8,024 bases of DNA from an uncultured Halomicronema sp. (GTDB lineage Bacteria > Cyanobacteriota > Cyanobacteriia > Phormidesmidales > Phormidesmidaceae): the NCBI GenBank assembly GCA_937897665.1, contig CALCPB010001033.1, forward strand, positions 1 through 8,024. The letters run 5' to 3'. Made by a program: the position numbers and the translations under genes. The first letter of the stretch is position 1. The number at the start of each line of letters is the position of its first letter. The notes beneath the pieces are model-generated. The model made no database searches. It saw only the letters and a list, made by a program, of their open reading frames with translations, and was not told the origin of the DNA. Below, piece by piece: positions 1-6,985 of this stretch.

Positions 1-1
1 G

Positions 2-208
2 AAGGCTAAGGCTCCACCGCATGCGGCTGTCAGCACACCGAATGGCGATGCTGGTCAGCCTGACTTCAGTCGGCTAGAAGGTCTTGACCAAACCGCAGTT
101 GGCGCTATCAAGACCGGCTACAGAGCGGGTGCAATCACGAGTTCAGCCCTCAGTCGTTTGCACAGAGCGACTGTAGTCATGCTTGAACTGTCAGGTTTTA
201 ACCATTAG
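2..208 (+). CDS. C-terminal end of an unrecognised protein (partial, 5' end outside window)
   Basis: Reading from base 2 gives 68 open codons ending at a TAG at 206-208. The visible part begins with a Lys/Ala/Pro-rich stretch (KAKAPPHAAVSTP) that looks like a flexible linker. It then becomes a more ordered, probably helical tail (LDQTAVGAIKTGYRAG, then SALSRLHRATVVMLE) and ends in SGFNH. The other two frames of this strand have early stops, and composition is coding-like, so I take this as the real 3' end of a gene. I do not recognise the family and assign no function. It lies on the same strand as the FHA gene but 379 bases away, so co-transcription is uncertain. Confidence 0.55.
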   Translation, partial: KAKAPPHAAVSTPNGDAGQPDFSRLEGLDQTAVGAIKTGYRAGAITSSALSRLHRATVVMLELSGFNH

Positions 209-587
209 TTTTTAGCCGTTATTAGCCATCAATTGATGATGTGCCTAAAGCTGACGTGATCTGACTCACCTATTCACTGCTCCCTTTGTGGATAGATAAG
301 TGAGCAGTTAAAGCTTGGGGTGGGCTAGTCAGCGTCAGCCAGAAATTTAGAAATTGTTGCGGAATTTGGTTGACATGGTGGAATAGCTGTTAATCGGCTG
401 AGTTCTGCTAAATCAGGGGAATCATAAAAGAACGGTATCGCCGATCGGGTGAGCATAACTTTAATGTTTACCGAGTAGGCTGATAATTTGATGTAATGGT
501 AAAGTTACAAGACTTGATTGGCACGGCCATCAAGGTTTAAAGCATTGAATTGATGGTTGTCACACGTGGTAGGAAGAGGCGTCGAGC
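209..587. other. Intergenic region upstream of the FHA gene
   Basis: No credible gene is visible in these 379 bases. They are more A/T-rich than the flanking genes, as expected of a promoter region. Small features seen are a perfect 12-base palindrome CATCAATTGATG at 227-238, a 7-bp inverted repeat (ACTGCTC at 276-282 with GAGCAGT at 302-308, 19-base loop, no following T run), a tandem GTCAGC pair near 331-342, and a perfect -35-like TTGACA at 370-375 with no good -10 at normal spacing. None is strong enough alone to name a regulator. Confidence 0.5.
514..541 (+). promoter_or_regulatory. Candidate sigma-70-type promoter for the FHA gene
   Basis: A -35-like TTGATT (514-519) is followed after 16 bases by a -10-like TTTAAA (536-541). 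Each matches four of six consensus positions. This would place transcription start near 548, about 40 bases before the FHA start codon. The match is only moderate and could be chance in an A/T-rich spacer. Confidence 0.22.
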
Positions 588-1034
588 ATGTCTCCAGAAT
601 CTCAGCTCAGTAATATCTTTATTGTTGAAGACAGCAAAGGACGACGCGAAATCATCCTCGATGGCTCTGTGTATTCCATCGGACGTGATCCTAAGTGTGA
701 CATTCGTCTGTCTTCACAGTTTGTGTCTCGTCACCATGCCACCTTGGTACAGTTGCCCAAAGACGACAACACTTTTTATTATCGGATTGTTGACGGCAAC
801 CTCAAAGGTAAGCCCAGCGCCAACGGTATGTTGATTAATGGCCGCAAAGTCGCTGCCCATGACCTCAAAAATGAAGAGGATATCGTGTTTGGGCCGCAGG
901 CTCGGGCGATTTACTATCAGTTGCGACGCGATGCGACATCACCTATGCCGCCTGATGAATTTGATATCACGCTGATCAGTCCCAATATGGTGGACGAGCT
1001 GGAAGAAGAGCTCGAAGATGGCTCCGCCGAGTAG
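588..1034 (+). CDS. Small FHA-domain protein (phosphothreonine-peptide binding)
   Basis: The 148-residue protein is almost entirely one forkhead-associated domain, a beta-sandwich that binds phosphothreonine peptides in kinase signalling. The expected landmarks are present: Ile-Gly-Arg at 31-33 (R33 contacts the peptide backbone), Ser-Arg-His-His-Ala at 47-51 (S47 and H50 are the conserved SxxH pair), and Asn-Gly at 79-80 and 84-85. Between D69 and N79 a longer loop (DGNLKGKPSANG) replaces the usual short turn; from memory this form is common in cyanobacterial FHA proteins. After residue 115 a tail follows that is Pro-rich and then strongly acidic (ELEEELEDGSAE). There is no signal peptide or membrane segment, so it should be cytosolic. 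The ATG is supported by an AGGAAGAGG ribosome site at 571-579, eight bases upstream. No kinase or phosphatase partner is in the window, so its target is unknown. Confidence 0.9.
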   Translation: MSPESQLSNIFIVEDSKGRREIILDGSVYSIGRDPKCDIRLSSQFVSRHHATLVQLPKDDNTFYYRIVDGNLKGKPSANGMLINGRKVAAHDLKNEEDIVFGPQARAIYYQLRRDATSPMPPDEFDITLISPNMVDELEEELEDGSAE

Positions 1035-1420
1035 AGACTTTGTCGAAAGTTGAGAGCCGAGGTCGAGTTTTCGCTAGGACAAGTCGAGCGGGCGGGCGTT
1101 CAGTCAGTAGTTAAAAATCTGGTTGAAAGCGCTCAGGGGACAAAGAGACTCAATTCTTGACGTCGGTGGGTTGATTGTGCGCTGCGATCGCCCAGTGAAT
1201 GACAGTCATTGGTCTGCGCACACCATCAGCTTTGAGGCTAGGTAAACCAGCTGAGGAGCCAGCGCGGTTACGGCACCCAGGCCAGAGTGTAATTACGGAA
1301 ACTCAGGCCAGCTAAGCGATTAAACCCATAAATTTTCTGAAGCTTCTGACTAAGTTGCCCCGAAACCGGACGGCGGCGGTCACACTGTAGGGAAAGTTAT
1401 TGCCCCTGGGCAGGAGTTCC
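1035..1420. other. Intergenic region between FHA gene and metalloprotease gene
   Basis: I see no convincing gene in these 386 bases. They contain a HIP1 octamer (1184-1191), a 13-base near-perfect dyad AATGACAGTCATT at 1198-1210 that could be an operator, and a short weak hairpin just after the FHA stop (ACTTT-GTCG-AAAGT) without a T tract. A TTGACG at 1157-1162 resembles a -35 box but no acceptable -10 lies 16-18 bases downstream. The protease promoter is presumably here but I cannot place it. Confidence 0.45.
1198..1210. repeat. 13-base dyad in the protease upstream region
   Basis: AATGAC and GTCATT are exact reverse complements around a central A. The dyad lies seven bases after a HIP1 octamer and about 210 bases before the metalloprotease start. 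It has the size of a dimeric repressor half-site pair, but a single short palindrome can occur by chance and no matching regulator is identified. Confidence 0.2.
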
Positions 1421-4306
1421 ATGGTTCGTCAGATTCGTTTCGTTAAATTCTTGGCACTATGTCTGCTAGGAATCTTCCTCACTGCTGTGCTGGCTTTTGC
1501 GACTGGAACCAGCATTAGCTATCGAGCCTATGCCCAGAGCGAGGAAGCTCCGATCGAAGCGGTTGAGATGGACGACACCAGAGAGTTGGGTGATGATGCG
1601 GCCGCATCACTGCAGCCCTTTAAAACCTTGACGGAAAATCTTGAGGTTCAAACGGGACTCTTCACGCTATATAGCGATGTCGAAAAAGGTAAAGCCTATC
1701 TGGCGATCGCGCCAGCGCAGCTGAATCGCAACTTTTTGCTGACCGCCACGTTGGAATCAGGCGTCGGCGAAGCCGGTCTGTTTCGCGGCTGGCCCATCAA
1801 CGATTTGCTCATCCAGTTTCGCCCCATGGCGGGCGATCGCCTGCAAGTCGTTGTGCCCAATACCTATATTCGCAATCCTGGCGGTGAGGGCTGGCAGCAG
1901 CGCCTACAGGATAGTTCGTTCAGCGATTCCATTATTTTTGCGATCAATGTAGTCAGCATTGATCCCACTACTCAGGCCCAGCTGATCGATCTGTCCAACC
2001 TGATCATGGATCGAGATTTGGCCAACCTGACGCAGTCTTTGAGCTGGGTGCTAGGGGGCTATAGCCGTAATCCTGAACTCTCGCGCCTCGATGCCCTGTC
2101 GATGTTTCCCAACAATTTGGAAATTGGCTCGATGGTGGCCTTTTCCGGCGGGGGCATTCCGGGTGATCCGCTAGCGGGGCTGTTTGGGTTAGTGCTGGAT
2201 GGCATCCCCGACAGTCGCGGGTTCTCGCTAGACGTGCACTACGGGCTGTCAGCGCTACCGGCTAGCAATGGTTTTGAACCGCGCCAGGCAGATGAGCGCG
2301 TGGGCTATTTCCCGACCGTGTTTCGCACGCCGGTGCAGTCAGAACGCAACGACTCATTTGTGCGTTACATCAATCGCTGGCACCTAGAGAAACAAGATCC
2401 TCACGCAGCGATGTCGCCCCCGAAGGCGCCCATTGTTTTTTGGGTAGAAAATACCGTGCCTCCGGAATATCGAGAGTCGCTCACTAAAGGGATCTTGATG
2501 TGGAATGAGGCTTTCGCCGCTGCCGGCTTTGAAAATGCGATTGAAGCTCGGCAGATGCCCGACAACGCTGATTGGGACGCGTCTGACGTGCGTTATAACG
2601 TGGTGCGGTGGGCAGACTCGCTCAGTATGTGGGCGCTGGGCTTTGGCCCGTCGCGGGTGAATCCACTGACGGGGGAGATTTTAGACGCCGACGTAATTTT
2701 GGATGCCAATGTGGTGCGCTTGCTGCGGCTGCAATATCAGTCACAGGGGCTCGATGCCTTGCCCGAAGCCGAATTTTATATGCAGCTCTGTGGTCAGCGA
2801 TCGCAAGCGTGGTACTTACAGTGGGCGGCGCTACAGCGCGGGGGCGAAGCCGGGCTAGAGCAGGCGCAAGCGATGATGGGCCCGCCGCCGTCAGAGCGCC
2901 TGACTGATGATCAGTGTGCGGGCTATCTCGGCGGTCAACAGCATGCCTTTGGGGCCTTGGCGCTGGCGACCTTGTCAGGTGCTGATTTTTCGAGCGAGCA
3001 GCTCGATACCTACATTCAGCAATATCTGGTGGCGCTGACGGCGCATGAGATTGGGCATACCCTGGGGCTGCGCCACAACTTTGCCGGTAGCCGCCTGCTG
3101 TCTCCGAGTGACCTGAACGATCCCGCCATTACTCAGACTCAGGGCCTGGTGAGTTCGGTCATGGATTACTTTCCGCCCAACATTGCCCCAGTGGGCACGC
3201 CGCAAGGCGACTATTTTCCGACTCGGCTCGGGCCCTACGATCTCTGGGCGATCGAATATGGCTATCGTCAGGCCCCCCCCTCACCCCTGCGACGCGCAGA
3301 GCAGCAGATGCTCAATGGCATTCTGCGGCGCAGCACCGAGCCCGCACTGATCTACGCCACCGATGAAGACATCGTTGACTTCATTGATCCAGAATCGCGT
3401 GCGTGGGATCTCAGCGATGACCCGATGCAATATGCCAAATGGCAGTTGGATAATGCCCAAGCCGTTTGGGATCGTCTGAATCGTCTCTCGGTCGCCCCCG
3501 GTGAAGGCTATGGCAGTTTGCGCCGTCGGGTTGATCTAGTGTTTGGCTATTTTTTCAACAATACGCTCACGCTGACCGACTACATTGGCGGGCAGAGCTT
3601 CCGCCGATTAAACCCGTGGGAAAATCGCGATCGCACTCCTTTTGAACCGATCGCGGCGGCGAAACAGCGAGAGGCGTTGGTAGCGCTCAAGGAGCAGGTG
3701 TTTGCTGCCGATGCCTTTGAGTTTTCGTCACGGCTCATTAACCAGTTGGCCCCTGATCGCTGGCGGCATTGGGGCGTGTCACTGACCCGCTATCCGCTTG
3801 ACTATCCCATTTATGAACGGGTGCTGGGTATTCAAAGCTCGGCTCTGAGCGAACTCTTTTTATCTGATCGCCTAGCCCGCGTGCGTGATTTGGAGTTCAA
3901 AACCGATGCCGAAGATGTCCTTACCCTGGCAGAACTCTACGAATCCATCTATCAAAGTGTCTGGTCTGAAGTCACCACTACAGAGGCGGCACCAGCAGTG
4001 TCAAGTCTGCGGCGCGGGCTGCAGCGGCATCATCTGAATATCTTGTCGAATCTGGTGCTACGGCGCACGTTTGCGGATGCGCTATTATCCCAAAGCTTTA
4101 ACGAGTTTGTGGCGACGCTCTCGACGCTAGGTGCCCCAGAAGATGCCCGCGTCTTGGCCCGCTATCAGCTGCGGCAAATTGAGCAGGATGTGACAGATAC
4201 GCTCTCGCAGTATGGCGGTCGCATGGAGGTCACCACCCAAGCGCACCTCGAAGATACCCGCGATCGCATTGCGCGAGTTTTGTCAGCCCCGCTGCTGGGG
4301 CTTTAG
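1421..4306 (+). CDS. Exported zinc-dependent metalloprotease, DUF5117/DUF4953 (metzincin-like) family
   Basis: The product is 961 residues from the ATG at 1421. This start is preferred over an in-frame TTG at 1400 because AGGAG (1412-1416) lies just upstream and the protein then opens with a clean signal peptide: basic MVRQIRFVK, a hydrophobic core to about residue 30, and an AYA cleavage site near residue 38. A short acidic linker follows. Residues of about 65-110 resemble the small DUF5118 module, those to about 290 the DUF5117 region, and the catalytic DUF4953-type domain follows. The zinc site is HEIGHTLGLRHN: H542, E543 (general base), H546 and third ligand H552. A Met-turn SVMDY with M581 follows, as in metzincins. 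All catalytic residues are present, so it is probably an active endopeptidase in the periplasm, at the outer membrane or outside the cell. The substrate is unknown. The C-terminal 350 residues are helical and poorly characterised. The gene stands alone on its strand. Confidence 0.9.
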   Translation: MVRQIRFVKFLALCLLGIFLTAVLAFATGTSISYRAYAQSEEAPIEAVEMDDTRELGDDAAASLQPFKTLTENLEVQTGLFTLYSDVEKGKAYLAIAPAQLNRNFLLTATLESGVGEAGLFRGWPINDLLIQFRPMAGDRLQVVVPNTYIRNPGGEGWQQRLQDSSFSDSIIFAINVVSIDPTTQAQLIDLSNLIMDRDLANLTQSLSWVLGGYSRNPELSRLDALSMFPNNLEIGSMVAFSGGGIPGDPLAGLFGLVLDGIPDSRGFSLDVHYGLSALPASNGFEPRQADERVGYFPTVFRTPVQSERNDSFVRYINRWHLEKQDPHAAMSPPKAPIVFWVENTVPPEYRESLTKGILMWNEAFAAAGFENAIEARQMPDNADWDASDVRYNVVRWADSLSMWALGFGPSRVNPLTGEILDADVILDANVVRLLRLQYQSQGLDALPEAEFYMQLCGQRSQAWYLQWAALQRGGEAGLEQAQAMMGPPPSERLTDDQCAGYLGGQQHAFGALALATLSGADFSSEQLDTYIQQYLVALTAHEIGHTLGLRHNFAGSRLLSPSDLNDPAITQTQGLVSSVMDYFPPNIAPVGTPQGDYFPTRLGPYDLWAIEYGYRQAPPSPLRRAEQQMLNGILRRSTEPALIYATDEDIVDFIDPESRAWDLSDDPMQYAKWQLDNAQAVWDRLNRLSVAPGEGYGSLRRRVDLVFGYFFNNTLTLTDYIGGQSFRRLNPWENRDRTPFEPIAAAKQREALVALKEQVFAADAFEFSSRLINQLAPDRWRHWGVSLTRYPLDYPIYERVLGIQSSALSELFLSDRLARVRDLEFKTDAEDVLTLAELYESIYQSVWSEVTTTEAAPAVSSLRRGLQRHHLNILSNLVLRRTFADALLSQSFNEFVATLSTLGAPEDARVLARYQLRQIEQDVTDTLSQYGGRMEVTTQAHLEDTRDRIARVLSAPLLGL

Positions 4307-4329
4307 TCGGGTTTCGTTGGCTGTAAAAC

Positions 4330-4366
4330 TTTAGGAGTGATGCCTACACCAGACATCACTCCTAAA
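4330..4366. terminator. Hairpin between convergent genes, possible bidirectional terminator
   Basis: TTTAGGAGTGATG (4330-4342) and CATCACTCCTAAA (4354-4366) are exact reverse complements, giving a 13-bp perfect stem with an 11-base loop. It lies 23 bases after the protease stop and 22 bases after the stop of the opposing Nif11-like gene. On the - strand the stem is followed by GTTTTAC, a weak U tract; on the + strand the following bases are A-rich, so termination of the protease transcript by the standard mechanism is less certain. Confidence 0.6.
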
Positions 4367-4388
4367 ACAAGAGCGGCGTAACCGTAAT

Positions 4389-4679
4389 CTAGCCTTTGCG
4401 AGTGGGCATGCCAGTATAGGGTTGTACGCCCGTCGCTGGATAGTCGTCATGGGCTGGGGCGAATAGTTCTAACACTGCTTGTGCCAGCTCACCAAAAAAA
4501 CCGGGCTTTTCTTGAATGACTGGAACCGCTTTGGTCATATCGTCTTCGGAAAATTCGTAGCCTTGTTGCTTGGCTAAATCAATCACTTCCGCCTTTTGAT
4601 CCGCCGCTTTGACCTGTTCAGAGAGGGCCGAACTATCCGCAGCCTGCTTAAGGAAATCGAGCGCTTTTTCTTTAGACAT
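4389..4679 (-). CDS. Nif11-like small protein (TIGR03798/PF07862-type)
   Basis: The 96-residue protein starts MSKEKALDFLKQAADSSALS and continues to a G-Y-x-F motif (G40, Y41, F43) with acidic residues after it. This is the pattern of the Nif11 domain, found both in nitrogen-fixation-associated proteins and as leader peptides of ribosomally made natural products. It lacks the usual leader end, a Gly-Gly or Gly-Ala cleavage site soon after the domain. Instead residues 53-75 form a probable amphipathic helix (GFFGELAQAVLELF), and the tail repeats a Pro-x-Thr-Gly pattern (PATG at 81-84, PYTG at 87-90) before MPTRKG. There is no Cys, and Ser/Thr are few in the tail, so a lanthipeptide core is unlikely. 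No modification enzyme or peptidase-transporter is nearby. No clear Shine-Dalgarno site precedes the ATG. The family call is good; the function is unknown. Confidence 0.8.
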   Translation of the reverse strand: MSKEKALDFLKQAADSSALSEQVKAADQKAEVIDLAKQQGYEFSEDDMTKAVPVIQEKPGFFGELAQAVLELFAPAHDDYPATGVQPYTGMPTRKG

Positions 4680-4780
4680 CAGTAAATTTAAAGTGCGACT
4701 ATCTTTTTAGTCTCCATCAGCTCATTACGAACCGCCTTAAAACGCAATAGACCCTTGCAAATCTTGAAACGCCGCAACAC

Positions 4781-4818
4781 AAAACAGCCGGAACCGCGTT
4801 TCAGCAATCCCGGCTGTT
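4781..4818 (-). terminator. Intrinsic terminator of the transketolase-like gene
   Basis: Read on the - strand, AACAGCCGG (complement of 4810-4818) pairs with CCGGCTGTT (complement of 4783-4791). The stem is 9 bp and GC-rich, the loop is 18 bases, and the end runs into TTTTGTGTT. It lies 77 bases beyond the stop codon at 4896. The stem and U tract fit a Rho-independent terminator, though the loop is longer than usual. It would separate this gene from the Nif11-like gene on the same strand. Confidence 0.65.
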
Positions 4819-4895
4819 AACTGGTGAGATGTTCGGTGCGATCGCCGCCGGCCACCAATATGACTGATGGAACCGGCAGTCGCGATCGCGGCGCC

Positions 4896-6797
4896 TTACG
4901 CCATCAGCTCTTTGACTTTGGCCATGATGCCGTTGGGGTCAATGCCCTGATGGGGGAACTGCTCCCATAACCCCCCGCAGCCCTCTTCGTGGGTGCCGAG
5001 GAAGGCAAACTTCGGCGTATAGCCCCGCTCCAGCAGCCAGGAACCAAAGCGGCTGCCTAGACCAGTGCGGCGGTTAAAGGATTCCGTCACGAGCACGAAG
5101 GGCGCTTGGCCCACCTTGGCCATCATGTCTTCGTCAATCACGTTTAGCGTGGCCTTGTTAATCAGGCCGACTTCAATGCCTTCTTGCTTCAGGCGTTCCA
5201 CGGCGTCCAGCGCCCGATAAATTGAGTCGCCAAAGGTGACGATATAGCCCGCCGACCCTTCGCGGATGACCTCATCTTTACCAGGGGTAAAGGTGTAGTC
5301 GCCACCAAACAGGTCATTGCCATCGGTATCAAGCACCATCGGTACTTTAGAGCGAGTCGAGAAAATAAACCGCATGCCCGGATCGTTAAAGACCGCTTTC
5401 ACCACCGCCTTCATTTGATTGGCATCAGCGGGGAAGTAAAGGCGAGTTTCGTAGCCATCATCCAGCCCGTTGTCGGCAAACATATTGTTAATGCCGAAGT
5501 GACAGGTGTTGTCAGCCATGTCATCAATCCCCGCATGGGAAAAGTGACAAAGCAGGTTGGAGTAGTTCAGCCGCGCCATGGTGATCTCAGAAATGCACAT
5601 TTCTAAGAAGGCGCTAAAGGTGGCAAAAATGCCCTGCTTGCCTTTTTCCATGCCGAAACCGGCGGCGGCGGAGAGGTTGCCGCGCTCTTGAATGCCGCCG
5701 CTGATAAAGATTTCGGGGTGAGCCTTACGAATTTGAGCCAACCCGCAGGAGCCTTCGAGGTCGCTATCGACGACGAGCACACTTTCTTTACGCGTAGTTT
5801 CGTCCAGGCCGCCCAGCACTTCGACGACCGCGTCACCAAAGACGTTGCGGTTAGACCCCAGTTTGTCGGAGGAGCCCAAGAATTCGTAGGTATTCTTCGG
5901 CTTCTCAATGCCCTTGAGGAACGCCACAGCTTCACTGTGACCTTTGGCTTCCAGATATTTCAAGGCTGCATCAACCGGAATTACATCGTGGCCATGGGTG
6001 CTGCCTTCGATGCCTTCGATGCCGACGGCCATGGCTCGCTTGTTGACGATCGCCACCGCTCCTGGCGTATTAATCGCCTTACAAATATTGGCGTATAGAC
6101 TATCTAGGTCTTCGCCATCGCCTTCGAGCACGGTCAGCCCGTGACCTTCGAGGGTCTTTTTGACGCGGTAGCCGCCCATATAGCTGGAGGGATGTCCGGC
6201 AATGGTGACGTCGTTGTCATCAATCAGCAGCTTCACGTTGATGTGGTTGGCCACGGCGAGACGAGCCGCTTCGGCAGCGTCGCCCTCTTGTTGAGCGCCG
6301 GCGGAGCCGAGACAAAACACCGTTTTGCCAGGGTTTGCCAGGGCCACGCCGTTCACGTAGGGCCACATATGGCCGAGGCGACCCGAGCTGAATTTCACCC
6401 CGGGGGTCAAGCCTAATTCGGGGTGTCCGGGCAGCTTATCGTTAGCGGCGCGATAGCGCATGAGCTGCTCTGCCGGTAGATCGCCGTTCAAGGTGGCCAT
6501 CAGATACTGGGTGGCAACGCGGTGTCCAGCTTCGTCAAAGAAGGTGGGGACAAACGCGTCTTCATTACCTCGAAACAGGGCGTCCAAAATCATCACTTCG
6601 GGGACGGTGTCGTAGGGGCCGCCCGTGTGACCCCCGACGCCTCGGGCAGCACCGGTCGCGGTGAAAAAGACGATCGCATCGCGACACAATTCGACGTTGG
6701 CTTTGAGGGCGGCGCGCTGCTCGTCGGTCAAGGTTGGCACGGCGGGATCAAGGGTAATGCGTTTATAAGCGCTGAGATCAATAGGAAATTTTGTCAT
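4896..6797 (-). CDS. Transketolase-family protein, divergent ThDP-dependent enzyme
   Basis: This 633-residue protein covers all three transketolase modules: an N-terminal ThDP-binding domain (about 30-290), a pyrimidine-binding domain (about 312-485) and a C-terminal domain (about 508-633). Family landmarks are GGHTGGP at 55-61 (where ordinary transketolase has SGHPG), SSGRLGH at 137-143, the ThDP/metal region GSAGAQQEG at 164-172 ending in DDN at 193-195, and GIQERG with E371, which aligns with the glutamate that activates the cofactor. FATFSAFLE (391-399) also matches. The canonical GDG is degenerate here: the acidic residue is replaced by alanine or serine. It is slightly shorter than housekeeping transketolase (about 660-670) and looks like a paralogue with an unproven substrate, not the Calvin-cycle enzyme. 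There is no signal peptide, so it is cytosolic. The ATG at 6797 has only a weak AGG upstream. It is flanked by its own terminator and probably monocistronic. Confidence 0.88.
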   Translation of the reverse strand: MTKFPIDLSAYKRITLDPAVPTLTDEQRAALKANVELCRDAIVFFTATGAARGVGGHTGGPYDTVPEVMILDALFRGNEDAFVPTFFDEAGHRVATQYLMATLNGDLPAEQLMRYRAANDKLPGHPELGLTPGVKFSSGRLGHMWPYVNGVALANPGKTVFCLGSAGAQQEGDAAEAARLAVANHINVKLLIDDNDVTIAGHPSSYMGGYRVKKTLEGHGLTVLEGDGEDLDSLYANICKAINTPGAVAIVNKRAMAVGIEGIEGSTHGHDVIPVDAALKYLEAKGHSEAVAFLKGIEKPKNTYEFLGSSDKLGSNRNVFGDAVVEVLGGLDETTRKESVLVVDSDLEGSCGLAQIRKAHPEIFISGGIQERGNLSAAAGFGMEKGKQGIFATFSAFLEMCISEITMARLNYSNLLCHFSHAGIDDMADNTCHFGINNMFADNGLDDGYETRLYFPADANQMKAVVKAVFNDPGMRFIFSTRSKVPMVLDTDGNDLFGGDYTFTPGKDEVIREGSAGYIVTFGDSIYRALDAVERLKQEGIEVGLINKATLNVIDEDMMAKVGQAPFVLVTESFNRRTGLGSRFGSWLLERGYTPKFAFLGTHEEGCGGLWEQFPHQGIDPNGIMAKVKELMA

Positions 6798-6973
6798 GGT
6801 GGCGAACCTGGGTGAACTACGGTAAAAAGTCTGCTGGGCGGGTGAGGCGATCCTTATCCTTTCATATTCGAGTCGATCTATTAAGAAAACATTACTATTT
6901 ACCGTATCAATCTAGAGCGATCGCGTCCCTCCGTCCATCAAGAGCCGGTTAAAAAAATGCGCTGGGGGGCAAA
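6798..6973 (-). promoter_or_regulatory. Upstream region of the transketolase-like gene
   Basis: This 176-base spacer is A/T-rich between about 6880 and 6910 and must hold the promoter unless the gene is read through from the deacetylase gene. On the - strand a -35-like TTGATA (complement of 6905-6910) is visible, but the bases 16-18 downstream match the -10 consensus poorly. A HIP1 octamer sits at 6917-6924. The promoter position is therefore only approximate. Confidence 0.25.
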
Positions 6974-6985
6974 TCAGAACCAGTG
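6951..6985 (-). terminator. Weak possible terminator at the end of the deacetylase gene
   Basis: On the - strand, CTGG just before the deacetylase stop can pair with CCAG downstream (one more C-G pair beyond a mismatch). The hairpin is followed closely by a run of seven T (complement of 6951-6957). The T run is good but the stem is short and overlaps the stop codon, so this is a tentative call. Confidence 0.33.

Noticed and set aside
493..508. GTA...TAC dyad resembling an NtcA site
   Set aside because: The spacing is 10 bases, not the 8 required for the NtcA consensus, and there is no well-placed -10 box downstream.
550..834. 94-codon + strand open frame overlapping the FHA gene start
   Set aside because: It overlaps the FHA domain in another frame and lacks a ribosome site; the FHA frame explains the sequence.
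1421..1480. Lipoprotein signal (Cys within the hydrophobic core of the protease signal peptide)
   Set aside because: The residues before the Cys are Leu-Ala-Leu, which lacks the small residue needed at -1 of a lipobox, and a good AxA cleavage site lies further on.
2608..2907. 99-codon + strand open frame inside the protease gene
   Set aside because: It is out of frame within a well-supported gene and is Ala/Gly/Arg-rich, typical of a shadow frame.
4389..4679. Functional pairing of the exported protease with the Nif11-like protein as a precursor-processing system
   Set aside because: The genes are convergent and not co-transcribed, the Nif11 protein lacks a leader cleavage site, and the protease family is not known for leader removal. 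Adjacency alone is not evidence.
5603..5935. 110-codon - strand open frame in another phase
   Set aside because: It overlaps the transketolase-like coding sequence on the same strand; the translation is low-complexity (Ser/Ala/Arg-rich) with no family features.
5688..6098. 136-codon + strand open frame
   Set aside because: It lies wholly antisense to the transketolase-like gene, whose protein matches a known family throughout. The antisense product resembles nothing and is a by-product of GC-rich codon use.
4896..6797. Identification as 1-deoxyxylulose-5-phosphate synthase or phosphoketolase
   Set aside because: Length is close to DXS, but the N-terminal and ThDP motifs do not match DXS, and phosphoketolase is much longer. 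The transketolase module pattern fits best.
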